Shown piece by piece: positions 6,271 to 14,013 of a stretch of DNA of 14,889 nt. Every line of letters begins with the position of its first letter. Position 1 is the first letter of the stretch. The DNA comes from a bacterium UBA2219 (GTDB taxonomy: Bacteria > Desulfobacterota > Deferrimicrobia > Deferrimicrobiales > Deferrimicrobiaceae), in the NCBI GenBank assembly GCA_002327765.1, contig DCUH01000016.1, positions 44,737 to 59,625 on the forward strand. The letters are read 5' to 3'. The position numbers and the translations under genes were made by a program. Under the pieces are notes generated by a model. It worked only from the letters and a program-made list of their open reading frames with translations, did no database searches and was not told the DNA's origin.

Positions 6271-9200
6271 ATGAAATCTTTCGCATATGCCCTCAAGAAC
6301 CGCGGGAAGGCCGTTTTGCCGGTCCTGGCGATCCTCGCCCTGGCCGCGTTCCCTGCCTCCCTGCGGACCGCCGGCGCGGCCATGACCGACTATTGCCAGG
6401 TCCCGCCGTACGTCATCCAGAACCTCCCCCCGAACGTGCTGATCGTGCTGGACATCTCGGGCAGCATGATGAACTTCGCCTACTACGACGGCTTCAACAC
6501 GCCCGACGTCACCACCGACGACAACGACTGCTCGAACTCCGGCGACCCGTGCACGGGATACAACTACACAGGCCGCTCGGCCACACATCGGTATTACGGC
6601 TATTTCGACCCGAACAAGTGGTACGTCTACTCCAGCAACGTGTTCAACCCGGTCTCCGGGACGATGGACAACGTCGCGAAGCAGTCGAACTACTGGTCCG
6701 GCGACTTCCTGAACTGGCTGACGATGCGCCGGATCGACGTCATGCGGAAGGTCCTCACCGGCGGCCGCCCCAGCGGCACCAAGATCGACGCGGAAGTCCC
6801 GGACTGGTCGGGGCGCGGGATCTACAAGCGGGTCACCGCAGCGGAGGCCAACGCGTACACCCCCTATACCTCCGCGGTGGACTTCATCTTCGACACGGGC
6901 AGCTCCGGCACCTCCGAGTTCGACGTGGAGAGAATTTCCGACGGCCATACGCTGGCCAGCAGCATCGACGTGAAGGTCACCGTGCCGCTGCCGGTGGAAG
7001 GGGTCCTGCAGAACGTCGTAGGCGCCAGGGCGCGCGTCGGGCTTTTCTTCTACAACGAAAACGAAGGCGGGAAGGCCATTGTCAATGTCGGAAAGGACGT
7101 CGGCACGAAGAGCAGCCTTTCCGAGACCATCAACCAGATCAACCTCTCGCGCCCGAACACGAACACCCCGCTGGCAGAGGCCCTTTGGTCCGCCACCGGC
7201 TATTTCGCGCGGCAGACCTCCATTTCGGGATATTCCAGCCCGTCGGGAAGCGGCCCCCTCTACAATAGCGCGGACTACGGGGTAAACAACAACCAGGACG
7301 CGATGAACTTCGGCACCGGAGGCAGCCCCCGGTACCCCGTCTGCCAGAAGAACTTCGTCCTGCTCCTCACCGACGGCGAGCCGTGCTCCGACGGAAATAT
7401 CCCCACCAACATCAAGAGCTTTCCGTCCGGGAAATCGGGCTTCAACTGCACCGGCCAGAGCTGCCCTGCCACCAGCGGGACGGGCTGGTCGTTCCCCGCG
7501 GACGACCTGACCCTGGATGCATGCTACGGCAGCGGCAGCGCGTCCGCGCACGGCGACGAGGCGGGGCTGGAAGACGTGGCCCTCTTCATGCACATGACGG
7601 ACCTGCGCAACAGCCCGACGATCGGCTACGACAACATCGCAGGGTTCCAGAACCTCACGATGTACACGGTGTTCGCCTTCGGGCAGGGCTCCACACTGAT
7701 GAAGTACGCGGCGATCAACGGCGGGTTCGAGAACTCCGGGCCCACCGATCTTCCTTCCACGGGATCCCCCTCCAACTGGGACAAGAACGGGGACGGCGTG
7801 CCCGACACCTATTTCGAGGCGACGGAAGGGGCCGAGCTGGAACGGGCGGTGCGAGACGCGTTCTCCAGCATCCTGAAGCGCGCCTCCTCCGGCACCGCGG
7901 CGTCGGTGTTGGCCTCCGGCGAAGGGAGCGGAGCGAACCTCATCCAGGCGGTGTTCTATCCCCGGCGGAGCGTCGGCAACGACATCATCTGGTGGACCGG
8001 CTCCCTGCAGAACCTTTGGTACTACGTAGATCCCTTCTTCACCACCGCGTCCATCCGGGAAGAGACGACCGCGGACTCCATCCTGAACCTGAAGAACGAC
8101 TACATCGCCGAGTACTACTACGACACGGCGGCCCAGCTCACCAAGGTCAAGCGGTGGACGGACCCCAACGGCGACGGCGTCAAGGACAACACCGCGACGA
8201 CGCTTCCGTTCGAGAACATCTCCAGCCTCTGGGAAGCCGGGAAGCGGCTCTGGCAGAGGGACCTTTCCTCCAGCCCGCGAACGATCTACACCACGCTCGA
8301 CGGCTCCTCGTTCACGAACTTCAACACGTCGAACGCGGCGACGCTCACGCCCTACCTGAAGCTCGACGCGGGCGACAACGCGGTCCAGGTCATCGGCTAC
8401 GTCCACGGTGTCGACAACACGGACGACCTGACGCTGCGGCCGCGGACGGTGACCTTCGGCTCGGACAACAATGTGTGGAAGCTGGGGGACGTGGTCAATT
8501 CGACCCCAAGGATCGTCGGGGGCGTCCCCCTGAACAAGTACGACACGAACAATTCGGACCTGACGTACAGGTCGTTCATCAGCGACAACGCCTACAAGAA
8601 CCGCGGGATGGTGTTCGCGGGCGGAAACGACGGCATGCTCCACGCCTTCCGGCTCGGGAAGCTTAACCTGTCCTGGACCGGGAAAGCGCTGTGGGAGAAG
8701 GCGAAGATCACCAACCCGGTATCCGGCACGACGCTGGGGGACGAGGCGTGGGCGTTCATCCCGAAAAATGCCCTCCCGTACCTGAAATACCTCAAGGACC
8801 CCGAATACTGCCATCTCTACTACACCGACCTCGCGCCGTTCGTGATCGACGTCAGCCTCGGCACCTCCTCCACCGCGGTCCGGACCGCGTCGAGCTGGAA
8901 GACCGTCCTCATCGGCGGCATGCGGACCGGCGGCGCGTGCGACAACTCCGCCGCCTGCACGGCGGCGAACAACTGCGTCCGGACTCCGGACGGCGGCGGC
9001 GTGGGGTACTCCTCGTACTTCGCGCTCGACGTGACGGACCCGGAAAGCCCGTCCCTGATGTGGGAATTCACGGCCCCCGGCCTGGGATTCGCCACCACGG
9101 GGCCGGCGGTCGTCCGGATCAACGCGGTGAACGGCACCACCGGCCTGCGCGACCGCTCCCTGAACGGCGAGTGGTACGCGGTGTTCGGGTCCGGCCCCAC

Positions 9201-10251
9201 CGGGCCGATCGACAACACGAGCAACCAGTTCCTCGGGCGGTCGAACCAGAACCTGAAGTTTTTCGTCGTCGACCTGAGGACCGGCGCGCTGATGCAGACG
9301 ATCGACACGGGGATCAATTACGCCTTCGCCGGGTCGATGATCAACAGCGTGGCGGATTTCGAGATCGACTACCAGGACGACGCCATCTACGCGGGGTGGA
9401 CGGAACGGGCGGGATCGAGCGGCTCCTACACGTGGACCAAGGGCGGCGTCGGCCGGATCCTGACGAAGGGCGCCACGCCCGGCGCCGGCTCCTGGGCCTT
9501 CAGCAAGGTCATAGACAACATCGGCCCGGTCACCTCTTCCGTGGCCCGCCTCCAGAGCAGGACCTACAGCACGAACTGGCTCTTCTTCGGCTCCGGGCGG
9601 TACTTCTACGAGATCCCCGCGACGTTGACGGTCACCACCCCCGAGGTCGACGACAGCGCCGGGCAGCAGCGGCTGTTCGGGATCAAGGAGCCGTGCTTCA
9701 CCTCGAACAACTCGATCAACACGAGCTGCACCGACACAATCACCTTCTCGACCTCGTCCCCTCCAATCGACAACGTTACGAACGTCGCCAACGTCCCCAC
9801 GGAGATCGTCGCGAATTCCGCCGGATTCAAGGGGTGGTTCATCGACCTGGATCCCTCCGGGAACTACACCCACGACGACGTCTCCCGGACCTACCGTTCC
9901 GAGCGGGAGATCACCGACCCGCTCGCCACCACCTCGGGAGTGGTCTACTACACGACCTTCAAGCCGTACGGCGACGAATGCGCCCTCGGCGGCAAGAGCT
10001 TCCTGTGGGCGGTCCGCTACAACTCGGGGGGCGCCCCCTCCGCCGCCGTACTGAAGGGGAAGGCGCTGGTCCAGGTGTCGACGGCCAGCGTGGAGCAGCT
10101 CGACCTGTCCACCGCCTTCACGGGGGCGGGCGAGCACAAGGGCGGGCGCAGGACCGGCGCTCTCGAGGGGGTGCCGCCCATAGCGCAGGGGCTGGCGCTC
10201 CTTTCGCAGCCGCCGCCCGTGAAGCGGATCCTGCACACGATCGAGAGGTGA
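6271..10251 (+). CDS. pilY1: PilY1-type type IV pilus tip adhesin / biogenesis factor
   Basis: A 1326-residue secreted protein. The signal peptide spans about 1-37 (cleavage near AGAA-MT). A von Willebrand A-like domain follows, with MIDAS residues D61, S63, S65 (DISGS), T299 (NTPLAEAL) and D368 (LLTDGEP). The stretch YYGYFDP and several cysteine pairs are PilY1-like. The C-terminal half is the PilY1/PilC beta-propeller (about 540-1230), with NDIIWWTGSLQNLWYY, GDVVNSTPRIVGG and the signature MVFAGGNDGMLHAF. Three DxNxDxxxD-type loops (504-512, 631-639, and a divergent 1029-1037) are candidate Ca2+ sites. PilY1 sits at the pilus tip, primes assembly with minor pilins, opposes PilT retraction and mediates adhesion or surface sensing. 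GGAGG precedes the ATG by 4 nt. It comes first among the pilus genes here, ahead of its minor pilins. Confidence 0.95.
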   Translation: MKSFAYALKNRGKAVLPVLAILALAAFPASLRTAGAAMTDYCQVPPYVIQNLPPNVLIVLDISGSMMNFAYYDGFNTPDVTTDDNDCSNSGDPCTGYNYTGRSATHRYYGYFDPNKWYVYSSNVFNPVSGTMDNVAKQSNYWSGDFLNWLTMRRIDVMRKVLTGGRPSGTKIDAEVPDWSGRGIYKRVTAAEANAYTPYTSAVDFIFDTGSSGTSEFDVERISDGHTLASSIDVKVTVPLPVEGVLQNVVGARARVGLFFYNENEGGKAIVNVGKDVGTKSSLSETINQINLSRPNTNTPLAEALWSATGYFARQTSISGYSSPSGSGPLYNSADYGVNNNQDAMNFGTGGSPRYPVCQKNFVLLLTDGEPCSDGNIPTNIKSFPSGKSGFNCTGQSCPATSGTGWSFPADDLTLDACYGSGSASAHGDEAGLEDVALFMHMTDLRNSPTIGYDNIAGFQNLTMYTVFAFGQGSTLMKYAAINGGFENSGPTDLPSTGSPSNWDKNGDGVPDTYFEATEGAELERAVRDAFSSILKRASSGTAASVLASGEGSGANLIQAVFYPRRSVGNDIIWWTGSLQNLWYYVDPFFTTASIREETTADSILNLKNDYIAEYYYDTAAQLTKVKRWTDPNGDGVKDNTATTLPFENISSLWEAGKRLWQRDLSSSPRTIYTTLDGSSFTNFNTSNAATLTPYLKLDAGDNAVQVIGYVHGVDNTDDLTLRPRTVTFGSDNNVWKLGDVVNSTPRIVGGVPLNKYDTNNSDLTYRSFISDNAYKNRGMVFAGGNDGMLHAFRLGKLNLSWTGKALWEKAKITNPVSGTTLGDEAWAFIPKNALPYLKYLKDPEYCHLYYTDLAPFVIDVSLGTSSTAVRTASSWKTVLIGGMRTGGACDNSAACTAANNCVRTPDGGGVGYSSYFALDVTDPESPSLMWEFTAPGLGFATTGPAVVRINAVNGTTGLRDRSLNGEWYAVFGSGPTGPIDNTSNQFLGRSNQNLKFFVVDLRTGALMQTIDTGINYAFAGSMINSVADFEIDYQDDAIYAGWTERAGSSGSYTWTKGGVGRILTKGATPGAGSWAFSKVIDNIGPVTSSVARLQSRTYSTNWLFFGSGRYFYEIPATLTVTTPEVDDSAGQQRLFGIKEPCFTSNNSINTSCTDTITFSTSSPPIDNVTNVANVPTEIVANSAGFKGWFIDLDPSGNYTHDDVSRTYRSEREITDPLATTSGVVYYTTFKPYGDECALGGKSFLWAVRYNSGGAPSAAVLKGKALVQVSTASVEQLDLSTAFTGAGEHKGGRRTGALEGVPPIAQGLALLSQPPPVKRILHTIER

Positions 10252-10255
10252 CGCA

Positions 10256-10771
10256 GTGGCGCGAGAAGCGGATACCACGACGTGGCGCGGGGGATTCTCC
10301 CTGGTGGAGCTCCTGGTCACCCTCGCCGTGCTCACGATCCTGTTGACGATGGCGGTCACGACGTTCCGGGGCCTCGACGAGAAGTACGACGTGGAATCGG
10401 AGACGAAGCAGCTCTTCAGCGACCTGATGGAAGGGCGCGCGCGGGCCTCCCAGCGGTACCGGGTCGTTTTCGTCCAGCTCGCCGGGAACGGCTATTCGAC
10501 CCACGAGGACACCTTCACGGCACCGGACGGGAACGGGAGTCTGGAACCCGGCTCGGACACCAGGGTGGCGAACGTCGCCGTGCGGCACCAGCTCGAGGCG
10601 AACCTCGACGGCGGCGTCACGTCGTTCGAATTCGACCGGAACGGGATCGCCTCCGTTTCCGGGTATGTCCGCTTCGCCTCGACGGTGATCCCGGACTACG
10701 ACTGCATAACGATCAAGCCCACCAGGATCAAGATGGGCCGGTTCTCCGGAGGCGCGTGTGTTGGGAAATGA
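10256..10771 (+). CDS. FimT/FimU (GspH)-like minor pseudopilin
   Basis: A 171-residue type IV pilin-like protein. The prepilin peptidase site is RGG before FSLVELLVTLAVLTILL: cleavage after G13, mature F14 at +1 and Glu at +5, with a hydrophobic helix to about residue 32. The globular part contains the RARASQRYRVVF stretch typical of the GspH/FimT family (helix then first strand) and ends in a Cys-containing tail (SGGACVGK). It should be a low-abundance subunit of the tip-priming complex under PilY1. Start: GTG at 10256, 4 nt after pilY1's stop, with GAGAGGTGA (which overlaps that stop) as ribosome-binding site 4 nt upstream. Its last 14 bp overlap the pilV-like gene. The symbol is left blank because FimT and FimU cannot be separated by eye. 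Confidence 0.9.
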   Translation: MAREADTTTWRGGFSLVELLVTLAVLTILLTMAVTTFRGLDEKYDVESETKQLFSDLMEGRARASQRYRVVFVQLAGNGYSTHEDTFTAPDGNGSLEPGSDTRVANVAVRHQLEANLDGGVTSFEFDRNGIASVSGYVRFASTVIPDYDCITIKPTRIKMGRFSGGACVGK

Positions 10772-11144
10772 CGGCGGGTTGTCCCTGGTCGAGGTTGTCA
10801 TTTCGCTGGCGATCGTTTTCATCGTCTTCCTTGGCATGAGCGCCGGGGGGCTCGTGGTGCTCGACCAGAACCTCCGCAACGACATGCGGGACGAGGCCGT
10901 GGCCGTGGCGGAGACGGAGATGCAGCACGTGAGGAACCTCCCGTTCGACAACGTCGTCAGCGCGACGGACAACGTGTCCCGCCGGATCCGGGGGGTCGCG
11001 AAGAGCTTCAACGTCGCCAGGACGGTGACCTCGCTCGACGGCGGGAATCGGCAGGTGGCCGTCAACGTCACCTGGACCCGGACGGAGATGGGGGTCCAGA
11101 AGAGCTACAACCATCAGATTTTCACCATCGTGAGGCAGAGATGA
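10758..11144 (+). CDS. pilV: PilV-like minor pilin
   Basis: A 128-residue class III pilin-like protein. The short leader MLGNDGG is cut after G7, leaving mature LSLVEVVISLAIVFIVFL with Glu at +5 and Leu, not Phe, at +1. The motif EAVAVAETEMQHVRNLPF resembles the PilV/GspI pattern of a helix carrying Ala-Glu repeats (AxxxAExxxE). The rest is a short beta-rich domain. Start: GTG at 10758 with GGAGG 5 nt upstream (10748-10752) inside the preceding gene, giving a 14-bp overlap. It ends in an ATGA overlap with the pilW-like gene. It is expected to join FimT/FimU, PilW and PilX in the tip complex. PilV is the best family guess from the order and the Ala-Glu helix. Confidence 0.84.
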   Translation: MLGNDGGLSLVEVVISLAIVFIVFLGMSAGGLVVLDQNLRNDMRDEAVAVAETEMQHVRNLPFDNVVSATDNVSRRIRGVAKSFNVARTVTSLDGGNRQVAVNVTWTRTEMGVQKSYNHQIFTIVRQR

Positions 11145-12223
11145 AACGGCGCGAGTACGCCTTCTCCCTGATCGAGCTCCTGATCGCCATGGCGGTCGTC
11201 ATGCTGGTCCTTTTCGCGGCGATCAACTTCTTCTCCGTGTCGGTGAAGCAGTACAAGGTGCAGACCAAGATCACCGAGACGAACATGGAAGGCATCCTGG
11301 GGCTGGAGCTCTTCCGGAGGGACCTGGAGAGCCTGGGCTACGGCCTTCCCTGGAACGACCTGGTCGCCTACACCGAGATCGCGGGCGCCTCGGCCGAGCT
11401 CTCCGCCCTGAACGACTCCCCGAACGCCCCGCGGGCCGTCGTCGGGATCGACTGCGCCTCGTTCACCGTAAACCGTTCGGATTACCTCGCCATCAAGTCC
11501 GACCGCGTCGGCATGGACGGCGCCGCCGGCAAGTGGACCACCCTCAACTCGGCGAACGTCAAGCGGTCCTGGGCGCCGGTTACGGAGAACCTGCAGAACC
11601 CCGACTACGTCGTCGTGATGTCGGCCGGGGGCCTGGACGCCACGCGCAGGTCGCTCGTGACCTCGGGCACCTTCTACACGCAGTACTCCAGCACCTCGGG
11701 ATTCACCCCGACCGAGCCGTACGCGGCCAACATCGTCTACGGTATCGGAAGCACAGCCCCGGCGCGGCCGTTCAACCGCGCCGACTACTTCATAAGGAAC
11801 GCGGACGTCCCCGAGCACTGCGCGCCGAACACGGGAGTCCTGGTGAAGGCCGTGGTCCCGCACGACAACTCCGGCGTCGCGACGAACTTCCTCCCCCTGC
11901 TCGACTGCGTCGCCGACATGCAGCTGGCCTACTACCTCGATGCCGACGGGGACGGTTTCGTCGAAAACCCGGTCAAGGACATCTCCGCAGCGTTCCCGGC
12001 GGGGTCCACGGCGGCCAGGGACATGAGGGAAAAGCTGCGGGAGGTCCGTGTGTACATCCTGGCGCAGGAAGGACAGCGGGACAACTCCTTCCGGTATCCC
12101 GAAACGTCGATCCTGGTGGGACCGGACAACACCGTGGGCAACAACTTCAACGTGGCCGGAAGCAGGAATTACCGCTGGAAGGTGTACACCCTGGCGGTCA
12201 AGCCGGCCAACCTGGCGCAATGA
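11141..12223 (+). CDS. pilW: PilW-like minor pilin with Ala at the cleavage position
   Basis: A 360-residue large minor pilin. The N-terminus is MKRREYA before FSLIELLIAMAVVMLVLFAA: +1 Phe and +5 Glu are standard, but the -1 residue is Ala (GCC) where Gly is expected. The body resembles PilW, with a helix carrying LELFRRDLESLGYG, a large insert-rich beta domain, and LADMQLAYYLDADGDGF-type text near residues 258-273. There DADGDGFVE (267-275) fits a DxDxDG Ca2+ loop. The C-terminal YRWKVYTLAVKPANLA is typical of the family. It overlaps pilV by ATGA and is followed 1 bp later by pilX. PilW with PilX, PilV and FimU forms the complex that recruits PilY1 and starts the filament. Confidence 0.88.
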   Translation: MKRREYAFSLIELLIAMAVVMLVLFAAINFFSVSVKQYKVQTKITETNMEGILGLELFRRDLESLGYGLPWNDLVAYTEIAGASAELSALNDSPNAPRAVVGIDCASFTVNRSDYLAIKSDRVGMDGAAGKWTTLNSANVKRSWAPVTENLQNPDYVVVMSAGGLDATRRSLVTSGTFYTQYSSTSGFTPTEPYAANIVYGIGSTAPARPFNRADYFIRNADVPEHCAPNTGVLVKAVVPHDNSGVATNFLPLLDCVADMQLAYYLDADGDGFVENPVKDISAAFPAGSTAARDMREKLREVRVYILAQEGQRDNSFRYPETSILVGPDNTVGNNFNVAGSRNYRWKVYTLAVKPANLAQ

Positions 12224-12224
12224 C

Positions 12225-12782
12225 ATGAAGACGCTCAAGAACGAAAAGGGGTTCGCGCTGGTGTTCGTCCTCGTCCTGGCGGCGATCGTGCTCGCCATGA
12301 CGATGGGGATGCTGTTCATGGCCTCCCAGGGCTCCTCCATCTCCGGCCACCAGAAGCGGTACAGGACGGCGGGCGAGGCGAGCCGCGGCGGGATGGAGGC
12401 AATGTTCCAAATGATCTCCGACCGGGGCATCCAGACGACCCCGTTCACGAACCAGGTGATCGGCCCGGGCCTCGTTACCAAGCTGGCCTTCCCCACGACG
12501 ACCTGGGTCGGCATGGACAACACGATGACGATCAACCCCTCGGACAACACGAGCTTCGACATGCGGGTGGACCTCGGGGTCTACCGCGTGTACACCAAGA
12601 TCGCGGACACGGTCGACGGGAATTCCGGCTCCGACGAAGGGCTCGAGAAGTTCGGGACCGGGTCGGGGTCCGGCGAGGTGACGGTCGTCAGCGTCCCGTA
12701 CCTTTATACGATCGAGGTGCTCGCCCAGACCGTGAACAACCCCACCGATCGATCCCGGCTTTCCGTCTTGTACCAGTATTGA
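12225..12782 (+). CDS. pilX: PilX-like minor pilin lacking Glu at +5
   Basis: A 185-residue protein of the PilX N-terminal family. After the leader ending NEKG (cleavage after G9) comes mature FALVFVLVLAAIVLAMTMG, so the +5 position is Phe14, not Glu. Several PilX and GspK proteins also lack Glu5, which is thought to fit a tip position with no subunit above. The next segment, GHQKRYRTAGEASRGGMEA, is the usual PilX helix. The ATG (12225) comes 1 nt after pilW's stop and has no strong ribosome-binding site, implying coupled translation. The same frame is open for 59 more codons upstream, but that is a shadow of pilW. The stop sits just before the lipoprotein gene. Confidence 0.87.
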   Translation: MKTLKNEKGFALVFVLVLAAIVLAMTMGMLFMASQGSSISGHQKRYRTAGEASRGGMEAMFQMISDRGIQTTPFTNQVIGPGLVTKLAFPTTTWVGMDNTMTINPSDNTSFDMRVDLGVYRVYTKIADTVDGNSGSDEGLEKFGTGSGSGEVTVVSVPYLYTIEVLAQTVNNPTDRSRLSVLYQY

Positions 12783-12793
12783 GGGCGATTTCG

Positions 12794-13735
12794 ATGCGCC
12801 GACTATTCCTCCTTGTCTCGGTCCTGCTGGCCCTCTCAGGCTGCTCGGGCGAACGTAACCCGCCCGTCGCCGCCCCCGGCGTTCCCTCGGAAGAGGCGGT
12901 GTCGCCCGGATCCCGGGTCGCGGGGCCCGAGGGAGGCGCGCCGTCGCTGCGGATCGAGCCCGCCGAAGTGCGCCGGGGCACGCCCGTGCGCCTTTCCCCC
13001 GCCGGTTTCGCGATCGTGGGGGCGACCGTCTCCTGGCTGGTCAACGGGAAGGAGGCCGCGGGGCTTTTCGATCCCGGGACGCTACGGAAGGCGGACACCC
13101 TTCAGGCACGGGTCGACACGGGCGCGGGCAGGGTCCTGTCCCAGGTCGTGACCGTGCGGAATTCGCCGCCGGAAATCCGTTCCGTGCGCTTCCTTCCGGG
13201 AGACGGGCGGCCGGGGAACGCCATGACGCTGGAAGCCGAGCCGTTCGACGCCGACGGCGACACCGTTGAGGTCCGGGTCGAATGGAAGGTGAACGGTGAA
13301 CCGGCGGGCAAGGGGAACCGGCCTGAGCTTCCCGTCAAGCGGGGGGACAAGGTCACGGTGGTCCTCACCCCCTCCGACGGGGAGGAAACCGGAAAAACCG
13401 CCACCCTGACCCGCGAGATCCGGAACACCCCGCCGATGATCGCGGGGCACGAGCGGTTCCAGGTGGAAGACAACGTCGTGTCGTTCCACATCGTGGCGTC
13501 CGACGTCGACGGCGACCCGTTGAGATATTCCCTCAAGGACGCGCCCGCCGGCATGCGCATCGACCCCTCCACCGGATGGGTCCGCTGGAAGACGTCGCCC
13601 GGGGATACGGGCAGGATACCTTTCACTGTAGTGGTGACGGACGGTGCGGGGGGAGAATCCTCCGCCCGCATCAACATGACGATTCGCGAGGAAGCCGCGC
13701 CCGAAACGAAACAGGGCGCCGGTCAAGCGGGTTGA
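12794..13735 (+). CDS. Lipoprotein with three Ig-like/cadherin-like domains, last gene of the pilus operon
   Basis: A 313-residue lipoprotein. The signal peptide MRRLFLLVSVLLALSGC ends in lipobox LSGC with lipidated C17; Ser at +2 predicts outer-membrane sorting. A Pro/Gly-rich linker (18-50) leads to three beta-sandwich-like modules joined by NSPPEI and NTPPMI hinges. Module 1 contains VSWLVNG; module 2 has FDADGD, VEWKVNG and TPSDGEE; module 3 reads VASDVDGDPLRYSL then GMRIDPSTGWVRWK, a close match to the putative-Ig (He_PIG) fold. The ATG at 12794 was chosen for GAGGG 8 nt upstream; a TTG at 12779 would overlap pilX by TTGA but lacks a ribosome-binding site. Its place after the minor pilins suggests an envelope partner of the pilus or PilY1. 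That function is inferred from position; no enzyme motif is seen. Confidence 0.86.
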   Translation: MRRLFLLVSVLLALSGCSGERNPPVAAPGVPSEEAVSPGSRVAGPEGGAPSLRIEPAEVRRGTPVRLSPAGFAIVGATVSWLVNGKEAAGLFDPGTLRKADTLQARVDTGAGRVLSQVVTVRNSPPEIRSVRFLPGDGRPGNAMTLEAEPFDADGDTVEVRVEWKVNGEPAGKGNRPELPVKRGDKVTVVLTPSDGEETGKTATLTREIRNTPPMIAGHERFQVEDNVVSFHIVASDVDGDPLRYSLKDAPAGMRIDPSTGWVRWKTSPGDTGRIPFTVVVTDGAGGESSARINMTIREEAAPETKQGAGQAG

Positions 13736-13744
13736 CCGGCGCCC
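13714..13744. terminator. Bidirectional hairpin terminator overlapping the lipoprotein stop codon
   Basis: A perfect 13-bp stem (arms 13714-13726 and 13732-13744) with a 5-nt loop GCGGG. The lipoprotein TGA (13733-13735) lies in the right arm. Read on the minus strand the stem is followed by TGTTTCGTTT, a U-rich tail, 25 nt after the stop of the small gene at 13770, so it is a good intrinsic terminator for that strand. On the plus strand there is no T-run, so plus-strand termination would be weaker. Confidence 0.75.
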
Positions 13745-13769
13745 CTGGAAACGGTCATACCCTGATAAA

Positions 13770-14006
13770 TCAGGTGAATTTCAGCCCCGCGGGCGGGTTC
13801 CCGGACCAGTCGTCGAATACGCCGATGCGAACCGCCTCGTCCGTGGTGCTGGAAAACCGCTTCCGGGCGAGCTGAAGCAACCCGATATGGTTGTTCAGCC
13901 GGGTGGATTTCCTCCGCTCCACGATCTGACCGATCGGCTCCTTCGTCCTTTCCTCGAAATTCAACCGGTAAACCGTGAAAACCCTTTCGTTCTTTTCTTC
14001 GCTCAT
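13770..14006 (-). CDS. Small hypothetical protein (78 aa)
   Basis: A 78-residue soluble, basic protein without signal peptide, membrane segment or Cys. The text FTVYRLNFEERTKEPIGQIV reads as paired beta strands with a charged turn. It is followed by ERRKSTRLNNHIGLLQLARK, an amphipathic helix, and a Gly/Pro-rich tail. The ATG at 14006-14004 has GGGGAG just upstream. It is GC-rich in wobble positions like its neighbours, ends 25 nt before a hairpin with U-rich tail on its own strand, and follows a second small gene after 7 bp, so the two look like a short operon. I do not recognise the family; a small regulatory or adaptor protein is possible but unsupported. Confidence 0.68.
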   Translation of the reverse strand: MSEEKNERVFTVYRLNFEERTKEPIGQIVERRKSTRLNNHIGLLQLARKRFSSTTDEAVRIGVFDDWSGNPPAGLKFT

Positions 14007-14013
14007 GACTCCC

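Noticed and set aside
6253..10359. Very long open frame (1368 codons) antisense to pilY1
   Set aside because: It mirrors pilY1 in a GC-rich gene, is dominated by Val, Arg, Gly, Asp and Glu, and shows no domain; pilY1 itself has full family motifs.
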